DNA of 5,240 bases from Bifidobacteriaceae bacterium NR021. Lineage in GTDB: Bacteria; Actinomycetota; Actinomycetes; Actinomycetales; Bifidobacteriaceae. The DNA lies in NCBI GenBank assembly GCA_003585845.1, contig NQOP01000001.1:81672-86911 (forward strand), written 5' to 3'. Below the pieces are notes generated by a model. That model was given only the letters and a program-made list of their open reading frames with translations, made no database searches and was not told the origin of the DNA. Shown one piece after another: positions 1 to 5,240 of this stretch (positions within the stretch are counted from its first letter, which is position 1; each line of letters opens with the position of its first letter). The translations under genes and the position numbers were made by a program.

Positions 1-1838
1 TCAATATAAAGCACGTTTCCGTAAGTTTGTGCAGTTCCTATATTTGGCGCTATATAAGGGAAGTTAGGTAATACTTTTAATGGCATAAACCAATAATTAA
101 CAATCATATCTTTAATTTGAGTAGGATCAAAAGTTATATGTTGATATCTAACATCGTATGCTGTTAATTGATAGTTATTCCCAAAGTTAAATAAAGAGCC
201 AAATCGTAAATAATTGTAAAAAAGTAGTGCTGCGGTGCCAAATATAACAGGTGTCAGGAAGCATGAAGCTGCAATAATTTTGTTGCACAAACTACGCAAA
301 TTACTAAATAAAATTGCAATAAATATAGGTGCCACTAGAGCAATTACTGGAATGCATGCGTTAGGTCTTGATCCACATTGTAAAACAAGGCTTATTCCTG
401 CAAAAGCAAAATAAATGTATTGAGATTGCGAATTTCTAAGTCTAGTAGCTTTAAGTGCAAAGTACACAAATAATGAACCGAAAAGCAGTGAACTTAGCAA
501 TGGTAAATAATATACGCAAGATGAAACTTGCAAATAGAATGTTAGACAACTAAACGGTAGGGCCGCAGCGCAAAAAAGCATTAGCAAGTAATTTGCTCGA
601 ATGTTGAAGAACGTAACGATCTCTCGTAGCAATGCAAAAAGGGTTGGAATGCATGCAAGTGCTAGCATAGTTCCAACCAAAAGTGCTGATGGTACTGAGT
701 GAGAAAACACTAAATTAAATGGTAAGTAACATAGTATAAGAGGCGTAATTCCGAAATAAGAATAATATTTTCCTTCATAAAGTACTGTGTCAAACAGTGA
801 ATAAACGCCTTTAGAACCAAGAAGGTTGCGTTCGCCTATGCTGTAAGGATTAGTTGAATTTATTAGTTCTTGAGGTGGTTTAGTGATAAAAGATAATGAG
901 TTGTTTTTCCATGCCTCTAATTGTTTGGTGTATTGATTGTTATTCACATAATCGTAATTATCGGTTGGGAAAGGTATTTTTATGCCAATGCGTCGGTACG
1001 CAACAAAGCACAGGTAGAGCGAGAATCCCATAAGCATTGCGCATACTGCCCAAAAAACTATATTTTGTGCAAGATTGTGGCGGTCGTAGTTAAGCAAATA
1101 CCACTTTTTCTTGTATACCAAGAATATAAGTGAGCTTGCAACGAAAAGTATTGCCCACATTCCAAAGTTTATGTGCAGTTTAAAAGGCGGATTTACTGTT
1201 ACAGCTTTGAGAGTAAAAGGAGCTCCTGTTTGGTTGAAGTGTAAGCGAACTTTATAAGCATCTCCGTGGCTTTCAAATCGAAGTGTTCTAGTGTTGTGTT
1301 TTCCTGTAGACATTTGGAAAGAGTCTGCTAGAGTGTACGCGTTTGGAGCTATGCCGAAGTCTTCGATCTCAACAGTTCCTGTCACTAGTGTTACTGGTTT
1401 TGTTTGCTCTAACTCAATTTTTATAGCTTTAGTAGCGGAGTTGATGTTGCTTAATATTACATCTGATCCAGAAGATGGAATATTTATTGTATTTCCAACT
1501 ATATGAGCTTGATCTTTAGTTTCTTTTTTGCCTGTTTGCGCATTATAGCTGCTGGAGTCTGGTATTGATGCGTTAACTAGAGCAAGTTGTTTTTCTGCAT
1601 AATTTTTAGAACTATAGGAAAGATATAGATTACTGAAGAAGAAGATAGTAACAAGTCCAGTAATTACAAATATTGTTATAAAAGGTAATATTTTGCGCAA
1701 TAATGCGTGGGTTTTTAAAAAGTTTTGCATATTTTGCATAGATGGCATTATTTTTAGTAGAAAACTCTGCATTATGTGCGTACTTTTTTCGTTTGTGCTG
1801 TTTTCATGTATTTCGCTTTTTGTCGCTATTGCTGCCAC
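1..1838 (-). CDS. Polytopic membrane protein, GT-C/GT39-like putative glycosyltransferase (partial, runs off left edge)
   Basis: This reading frame is open from a stop at 1842-1844 to position 1, so at least 612 residues are present and the C-terminal part is missing. It has one membrane segment near residues 51-68, a soluble and probably extracytoplasmic, beta-rich region at about 72-220, then hydrophobic segments near 223-242, 259-281, 367-378, 385-404, 418-436, 445-462, 474-486, 497-511 and 520-541. A loop at about 341-366 carries FDTVLYEGKYYSYFGITP, and a later loop carries YLRFGSLFNFGNNYQLT (about 543-559). Both resemble conserved loops of uncharacterised GT-C/GT39-like membrane proteins that use polyprenyl-linked sugars; this is recall, not a search. 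The start is uncertain. GTG at 1838 has GGGG six bases upstream and is followed by coding-like codons; ATGs at 1772, 1748 and 1739 lack a ribosome binding site. The gene follows licD on the same strand after 169 bp, which hints at a role in the surface glycan. Existence is near certain, function tentative. Confidence 0.85.
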   Translation of the reverse strand, partial: MAAIATKSEIHENSTNEKSTHIMQSFLLKIMPSMQNMQNFLKTHALLRKILPFITIFVITGLVTIFFFSNLYLSYSSKNYAEKQLALVNASIPDSSSYNAQTGKKETKDQAHIVGNTINIPSSGSDVILSNINSATKAIKIELEQTKPVTLVTGTVEIEDFGIAPNAYTLADSFQMSTGKHNTRTLRFESHGDAYKVRLHFNQTGAPFTLKAVTVNPPFKLHINFGMWAILFVASSLIFLVYKKKWYLLNYDRHNLAQNIVFWAVCAMLMGFSLYLCFVAYRRIGIKIPFPTDNYDYVNNNQYTKQLEAWKNNSLSFITKPPQELINSTNPYSIGERNLLGSKGVYSLFDTVLYEGKYYSYFGITPLILCYLPFNLVFSHSVPSALLVGTMLALACIPTLFALLREIVTFFNIRANYLLMLFCAAALPFSCLTFYLQVSSCVYYLPLLSSLLFGSLFVYFALKATRLRNSQSQYIYFAFAGISLVLQCGSRPNACIPVIALVAPIFIAILFSNLRSLCNKIIAASCFLTPVIFGTAALLFYNYLRFGSLFNFGNNYQLTAYDVRYQHITFDPTQIKDMIVNYWFMPLKVLPNFPYIAPNIGTAQTYGNVLYI

Positions 1839-1911
1839 TATTTACCCCACATTATTGTGTGTATCGGTTTTAAAATCTGTTACTTTTAAAGCAAGTATAT
1901 TGCAAACGTAT

Positions 1912-1934
1912 GGCAAGTAGCGCGAATACTTACC
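1912..1934. terminator. Stem-loop in the licD-membrane protein gap, possible weak terminator or mRNA processing element
   Basis: GGCAAGTA (1912-1919) and TACTTACC (1927-1934) pair as an 8-bp stem with one G-U pair around a 7-base loop, GCGCGAA. It lies about 75 bases past the licD stop. Read in the licD direction the stem is not followed by a U run, so a classical intrinsic terminator is poorly supported. Read on the plus strand it is followed by a moderately T-rich stretch, but no plus-strand gene ends there. The rest of the 1839-2007 gap shows no convincing -35/-10 pair, so co-transcription with licD remains possible. Confidence 0.3.
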
Positions 1935-2007
1935 GCTTTATGTATTTTACGATAAATGACAATGAATGTAATGCATATACTTATTAAATTTCAGAGCTTA
2001 AGTATGA

Positions 2008-3138
2008 TCAGTGTATATAAGGGTTAGTTTCAATATCTTGCTTAATCGCCTCAATAGTATGTTGGTCGTTAAGTAACTCACGGTTTACATGCTGAAAGTG
2101 CGAAACCATATCTGAAGGAAGCTGATAAATATTCCCATAATAGTTAAACAGAATTTTTTCTGCTTTATTAGGTACTAAAATTGCGAATTTTTCAAATTCT
2201 TCTTGCCTAAGCGGGAACATATCCTCATATTGCGATGTGTATATTAATTCAGAATCGACGTTATCAAGCCCGTAAATAATATTGCACTCGTTGCTAGTAA
2301 CGTCATCTGCAATAATATTTTCACTTTTTGCAATATTTTGATATTTGGTGAAAGTATTTTCTATTTCGTCACTAAACTCTTCGCCATCTTCCAAGTATCC
2401 GTTTGCGTGCCATTTATTATAGAAAGGTTTAGATTTCAAATCTTTTTTTAATTCTTCACGAATTTCAATAAACCTTTTCTTAGTATGATCATCGTATTTA
2501 GGCATGTAATCGTAGAAGAAAATATCAATGAAGCTGGGGTCTTCAGAATTTTTGTATCGCAATCTAAGCTGCCTGCAGAAAACGTAAGGGTCAAATACAA
2601 GCACTGCGCGATAGCGTTTAGACAACTTTTCATCTTTTTTAAGCAATTCAAGAAGCCTATCTACATCACTTCGCATCATTCCTAAATCTGTATCGTCATC
2701 CCAAGGAATAAATCCGCGATGGCGAATAGTGCCAAGCAAAGTACCAAAATCAGCCCAATATTGCAAATTATATTCTTTAGCAAACGCTGCAAATTCATTT
2801 AAAAGCGAAGCGCAACCGCGTTGAATAAGTCGCACTGAACCAGTTGCCTGAGGAAGACCATAGTAAAAACGCTTGCGAGCGTCAAAATCGCTTTCGTTGT
2901 CATGACGGTAGTTTGCCCAAGCTAAGAGAGAAGCGTGCTCTCGATTCGTAAGTATGTCAACGTGCATATTGCGTTGGTTTTCAAGAATGCGCGGCAATTG
3001 TTCGTCTAACACGCGTTGCATGCGATCTATGCTGTTCTGTAAATCACTAACTTGCGCTCTAAGATCTTTTATTGAACGTTTTGACGAAGGACAATGCTCA
3101 ATAAATTTGCGCATTAGCTTACGAAATACAGACGCCAT
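2008..3138 (-). CDS. licD: LicD family phosphotransferase (phosphocholine transferase-like)
   Basis: The 376-residue protein belongs to the LicD/fukutin-like nucleotidyltransferase-fold family, which moves phosphocholine (in some members other phospho-alditols) from a CDP-activated donor to a cell-surface glycan. The core signature is at residues 128-156: a YWADFGTLLG segment, then RHRGFIPWDDDTDLGMM, with D130 and the acidic cluster D147-D151 as the expected metal and nucleotide ligands. A second acidic motif, FIDIFFYDYM, is at 203-212. A typical family C-terminus with FPLRQEEFE, VPNKAEKIL and YYGNIYQLP spans 308-341. Residues 1-20 form a basic, possibly amphipathic stretch. Residues 23-44 show heptads (I23, L26, V30, L33, I37, M40, L44), so a short coiled coil precedes the enzyme domain. 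There is no membrane segment or signal peptide, consistent with action at the inner face of the membrane. The ATG at 3138 has AGAAGG seven bases upstream. The gene is divergent from the LicC-LicA fusion, which would supply its donor. Family is firm; the acceptor is unknown. Confidence 0.93.
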   Translation of the reverse strand: MASVFRKLMRKFIEHCPSSKRSIKDLRAQVSDLQNSIDRMQRVLDEQLPRILENQRNMHVDILTNREHASLLAWANYRHDNESDFDARKRFYYGLPQATGSVRLIQRGCASLLNEFAAFAKEYNLQYWADFGTLLGTIRHRGFIPWDDDTDLGMMRSDVDRLLELLKKDEKLSKRYRAVLVFDPYVFCRQLRLRYKNSEDPSFIDIFFYDYMPKYDDHTKKRFIEIREELKKDLKSKPFYNKWHANGYLEDGEEFSDEIENTFTKYQNIAKSENIIADDVTSNECNIIYGLDNVDSELIYTSQYEDMFPLRQEEFEKFAILVPNKAEKILFNYYGNIYQLPSDMVSHFQHVNRELLNDQHTIEAIKQDIETNPYIH

Positions 3139-3145
3139 ACTTACA

Positions 3146-3151
3146 CCTTCT
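3146..3151 (-). promoter_or_regulatory. Ribosome binding site of licD
   Basis: AGAAGG on the minus strand ends seven bases before the ATG at 3138. It is a good Shine-Dalgarno match at normal spacing and fixes the start of licD. Confidence 0.75.
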
Positions 3152-3195
3152 GTTGCTTTCTCTCACTTTTACTAGCAAAAGTCATATGGTTATTT

Positions 3196-3224
3196 ATTAT
3201 ATACGTTTTGTTGCTTGCAAGCGA
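3196..3224 (-). promoter_or_regulatory. Predicted licD promoter (strong -10, weak -35)
   Basis: A perfect TATAAT occurs on the minus strand at 3196-3201. It would start transcription near 3189 and give a leader of about 50 bases before the licD ATG. At a 17-base spacer the -35 position is 3219-3224 (TCGCTT on the minus strand), a poor match to TTGACA. The better-looking TTGCAA at 3215-3220 is only 13 bases away. The -35 position coincides with the left arm of the 3219-3260 dyad, so a protein bound there could control this promoter. Confidence 0.5.
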
Positions 3225-3260
3225 CCTATTCTTTACGCGTCTGTAAAATTTCGGTCGCTT
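3219..3260. promoter_or_regulatory. 42-bp nested dyad, candidate operator in the divergent region
   Basis: AAGCGACC (3219-3226) and GGTCGCTT (3253-3260) are perfect 8-bp inverted arms. Inside them TTTAC (3232-3236) and GTAAA (3243-3247) form a second perfect 5-bp pair about the same centre, separated from the outer arms by five bases on each side. The left arm overlaps a 10-bp palindrome, GCTTGCAAGC (3213-3222), and the -35 position of the predicted licD promoter. There is no T run after either arm, so an operator is more likely than a terminator. The winged-helix domain of the adjacent fusion protein is the obvious candidate ligand, but that is inference. Confidence 0.45.
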
Positions 3261-3272
3261 TAGCTGTGTGTT

Positions 3273-3306
3273 GTTCAAAATAAAAATTTAATAGCTATTT
3301 TTGAAC
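3273..3306. repeat. Inverted repeat GTTCAAAA/TTTTGAAC upstream of the fusion gene
   Basis: GTTCAAAA (3273-3280) and TTTTGAAC (3299-3306) are perfect 8-bp inverted arms with an 18-base AT-rich spacer. The spacer holds most of a 10-bp palindrome, AATAGCTATT (3290-3299), which covers the -35 position of the predicted fusion-gene promoter. A further TGAACAA at 3320-3326, next to the -10 box, is the inverse of TTGTTCA at 3271-3277, so the TGAAC word recurs in three places. The AT-rich background raises the chance of coincidence. Confidence 0.4.
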
Positions 3307-3320
3307 GCTTGTTGTATAAT
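3292..3320 (+). promoter_or_regulatory. Predicted promoter of the licC-licA fusion gene
   Basis: A perfect TATAAT is at 3315-3320, and no good TTGACA-like -35 lies 16-18 bases upstream (TAGCTA at 3292-3297 is the 17-base position). Transcription would begin near 3327, leaving a leader of about 25 bases before the ATG at 3352. A weak -35 with a perfect -10 is what an activated or repressor-controlled promoter often shows. If correct, in-frame starts at 3301 (TTG) and 3319 (ATG) lie upstream of the transcript start and cannot be used. Confidence 0.5.
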
Positions 3321-3340
3321 GAACAAAATACCAACCACAA

Positions 3341-3351
3341 GCGAGGCTCGC
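3341..3351 (+). promoter_or_regulatory. Ribosome binding site within a GCGAG-G-CTCGC palindrome
   Basis: GAGG at 3343-3346 lies five bases before the ATG at 3352 and decides this start. The site sits inside an 11-base perfect palindrome, GCGAG/CTCGC around a central G, that abuts the start codon. Its left half resembles the AAGCGA half-arm of the 3219-3260 dyad. A one-base loop cannot form in RNA, so any hairpin would be shorter; a protein site or chance are alternatives. Confidence 0.55.
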
Positions 3352-5148
3352 ATGGCTATCAATCACAACGAATTTAAGCTTCTTACAACGCTATTAAATA
3401 ACAAAAACAGAAGTGCGCAATTAAGCCAGCGAGACATAGCCTCGCAATCAGGAATTTCACTCGGAACTGTTAATTCAGCAATAAAAAGCGCAGAAAATAA
3501 AAATCTTATTGAAACAACAAACGAATTGCGCATCACTGAAGAAGGCATTAAATCTCTTGAACCATATAAAGTACGCAACGCTATTATTATGGCAGCAGGC
3601 TTTTCTTCAAGATTTTCTCCTATTTCATACGAACTGCCTAAAGGACTAATCAAAGTTCGAGGAGAAGTTCTTATTGAACGCCAAATCAAGCAACTTAACG
3701 AAGCTGGGATTAACGATATAACAATTGTTGTTGGCTACAAGCAAGAGCAATTTTTCTACTTAGAAGACGCTTTTAACGTAAAAATCGTGCCAAATAGCGA
3801 GTACAGCACGCGCAATAACAACAGCTCGATTATGGCAGTAGCAAACCAGTTATCGAACACTTATATTTGCTCATCGGACAATTATTTCGACGAAAATCCA
3901 TTTGAAAAATACGTTTGGAAAGCTTATTATTCCGCTCAATTCCAGCAAGGATACACTAAAGAATGGTGCATGACTTGCGGAGCGCATGATCGCATTACAA
4001 AAGTCACGATTGGTGGAAGTAACGCTTGGTACATGATTGGTCACGTATATTTTGACGAAGCATTTTCTAAGCGACTTGTGCAAATTCTTCGTGAAGAATA
4101 CGATTTGCCACAAACTGCAGGAAAACTTTGGGAAGATATTTTTATTGAACACATTGACGAACTCGACATGCAAATACGCAAGTATGATACGCCAATTATT
4201 CACGAATTTGATTCTATTGATGAGCTACGCGAATTTGATCCACTTTTCCTAGAAAATATTGATAGCGCAATTTTTGACAATATCACTCAAACACTTAACT
4301 GCAAAAAATCCGATATTCATAACGTTTATCCGCTTAAAAAAGGTCTTACTAATTTATCTTGCCATTTTTCGGTTGACAATAGTGAATACGTTTATAGGCA
4401 TCCTGGCATTGGAACAGACGTGCTTATTAACAGGCAAGCTGAGGCTGAAGCTCTACAATTGGCTCAAAAACTTGGTTTAGATGGCACTTTTATTACAGCA
4501 GACGCTAAAGAAGGTTGGAAGATTTCACGATTTTTGCCAGATTGCCATATTGCAAATATGCACGATCCTAACCAATTACAAGAAAGCTTGAAATTAGTTC
4601 GTTCTTTGCATGAAAGTAACGAAAGTGTGCATCGCAACTTTGATTTTTACGCAGAATCTCAGCGCTATATGAAAGAACTTCATGATAGAAATGTAGAAAT
4701 ACCGCAAAAAATCATCGACCTAAGTGTTTTAGCTGACGAGCTTCATAACTTTGTAATTACTCAAGACGGCACGCGTACTTGCCTTTGCCATAATGACATA
4801 CTAGGCGCAAATATTCTAATAGATCAAAACAATCGCTATCATCTTATCGATTGGGAATATGCTGGAATGTCTGATTACGCTCAAGATTTTGGTACTTTAT
4901 GTGTTTCAGACGAATTCAATAACACCGAAATAAGCGAAGCAATGCCTATTTATTTATCACATACTCCGTCTACACAAGAAAAGCGTCATTTATTAGCTTA
5001 TATAGGATTTGCAGGATGGTGCTGGCATTTGTGGTCACTTGTTAAACAAGCAGAAGGCGAAAATATAGGAACTTGCATGTACACGTATTACAGCTATGCG
5101 AAACGATATATTAACGAAGCTTTAAAAGCTTATGAAAATAATAAATAA
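3352..5148 (+). CDS. Winged-helix / LicC cytidylyltransferase / LicA choline kinase fusion protein
   Basis: This 598-residue protein joins three domains. Residues 5-70 form a MarR/winged-helix-like domain, with LSQRDIASQSGISLGTVNSAI (24-44) as helix-turn-helix and a following strand pair to about 66. Residues 75-296 are a LicC-type nucleotidyltransferase: MAAGFSSRFSP (80-90) with PKGL (96-99) is the nucleotide-binding loop, SSDNY (174-178) supplies D176 as a metal ligand, KEW (203-205) matches the choline-pocket tryptophan of pneumococcal LicC as I recall it, and EFDS (285-288) supplies the second aspartate. Residues 305-598 are a LicA/choline kinase fold: HNDILGAN (480-487) is the catalytic-loop HxDxxxxN, and IDWEYAG (499-505) is the metal-binding motif. 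All key residues are present, so both enzymes should work, converting choline to CDP-choline for LicD. The ATG at 3352 is chosen for its GAGG and because longer in-frame starts overlap the promoter. LicC-LicA fusions are known (Treponema); substrate could also be ethanolamine-like. Confidence 0.93.
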   Translation: MAINHNEFKLLTTLLNNKNRSAQLSQRDIASQSGISLGTVNSAIKSAENKNLIETTNELRITEEGIKSLEPYKVRNAIIMAAGFSSRFSPISYELPKGLIKVRGEVLIERQIKQLNEAGINDITIVVGYKQEQFFYLEDAFNVKIVPNSEYSTRNNNSSIMAVANQLSNTYICSSDNYFDENPFEKYVWKAYYSAQFQQGYTKEWCMTCGAHDRITKVTIGGSNAWYMIGHVYFDEAFSKRLVQILREEYDLPQTAGKLWEDIFIEHIDELDMQIRKYDTPIIHEFDSIDELREFDPLFLENIDSAIFDNITQTLNCKKSDIHNVYPLKKGLTNLSCHFSVDNSEYVYRHPGIGTDVLINRQAEAEALQLAQKLGLDGTFITADAKEGWKISRFLPDCHIANMHDPNQLQESLKLVRSLHESNESVHRNFDFYAESQRYMKELHDRNVEIPQKIIDLSVLADELHNFVITQDGTRTCLCHNDILGANILIDQNNRYHLIDWEYAGMSDYAQDFGTLCVSDEFNNTEISEAMPIYLSHTPSTQEKRHLLAYIGFAGWCWHLWSLVKQAEGENIGTCMYTYYSYAKRYINEALKAYENNK

Positions 5149-5240
5149 TCTACAAACCAATAACAAACAAGTGAAAGCTAAATAAGCAGCATATAAACAA
5201 GCAGAAACAAATCACAAACATCTTCTAACAAGCAAGTAGG
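5149..5240. other. A-rich, T-poor non-coding tail with spaced AACAAG words
   Basis: No reading frame, RNA gene or stem-loop terminator is visible in these 92 bases. The plus strand is dominated by A and C. AACAAG occurs at 5166-5171, 5196-5201 and 5227-5232, that is at 30- and 31-base steps. The flanks of the copies differ, so this is not a CRISPR array. It could be an untranslated region joining the fusion gene to a gene beyond the window. Confidence 0.4.

Noticed and set aside
921..1920. Short plus-strand reading frames at 921-1133, 1291-1506 and 1693-1920
   Set aside because: They lie opposite the continuous membrane protein frame, lack good ribosome binding sites and give no recognisable protein. 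The last one runs past the end of that frame but still has no family features.
1950..1975. Run of AATG words (AAATGACAATGAATGTAATG) as a functional tandem repeat
   Set aside because: The spacing is irregular and the words are short, so AT-rich composition explains it.
2448..3175. Frames at 2448-2651 (minus), 2485-2685 (plus) and 2954-3175 (plus)
   Set aside because: They are shadows of the well-supported licD coding region in other frames.
3219..3260. The 42-bp dyad as a bidirectional terminator
   Set aside because: It lies between the starts of two divergent genes, where no transcript needs to end, and neither side has a T run.
3363..4480. Frames at 3363-3689 and 3871-4203 (minus) and 4037-4252 and 4259-4480 (plus)
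   Set aside because: They are shadows of the fusion gene, whose conserved motifs run unbroken through all these positions.
5149..5240. Repeated AACAAG words as the start of a CRISPR array
   Set aside because: Only about six bases repeat exactly; CRISPR repeats are longer and near identical.
1..5240. Insertion sequence, prophage, tRNA or rRNA content
   Set aside because: No transposase or integrase motifs, terminal inverted repeats with target duplications, or tRNA-like cloverleafs were seen.

Overview
The window looks like chromosomal DNA of a low-GC, Gram-positive-type bacterium. The compact, AT-rich coding style, frequent GCGC/TTGCGC words and the protein sequences recall the low-GC Bifidobacteriaceae (Gardnerella-like). 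That assignment is an impression from composition and protein feel, not a search result, and a Firmicute cannot be excluded.

Layout. (1) Positions 1 to about 1838, minus strand: the first 612 or so codons of a large polytopic membrane protein that runs off the left edge. It resembles uncharacterised GT-C/GT39-like membrane glycosyltransferases. (2) 1839-2007: a 169-bp gap holding one stem-loop and no convincing promoter. (3) 2008-3138, minus strand: a LicD-family phosphotransferase with an N-terminal coiled coil. (4) 3139-3351: a divergent control region with a TATAAT box for each flanking gene and several inverted repeats, including a 42-bp nested dyad. (5) 3352-5148, plus strand: a 598-residue fusion of a winged-helix domain, a LicC-type cytidylyltransferase and a LicA-type choline kinase. 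(6) 5149-5240: an A-rich, T-poor tail with no gene.

How the genes fit together. LicA phosphorylates choline, LicC makes CDP-choline, and LicD moves phosphocholine from CDP-choline onto a surface glycan. All three activities are encoded here by two divergent genes, with kinase and cytidylyltransferase in one chain that also carries a DNA-binding-type domain. The membrane protein downstream of licD may build or modify the glycan that is decorated; that link rests on position and fold class only. No LicB-type choline transporter is visible. The main points of interest are the regulator-enzyme fusion and the dyads at both predicted promoters, which together suggest a self-controlled phosphocholine-decoration module.
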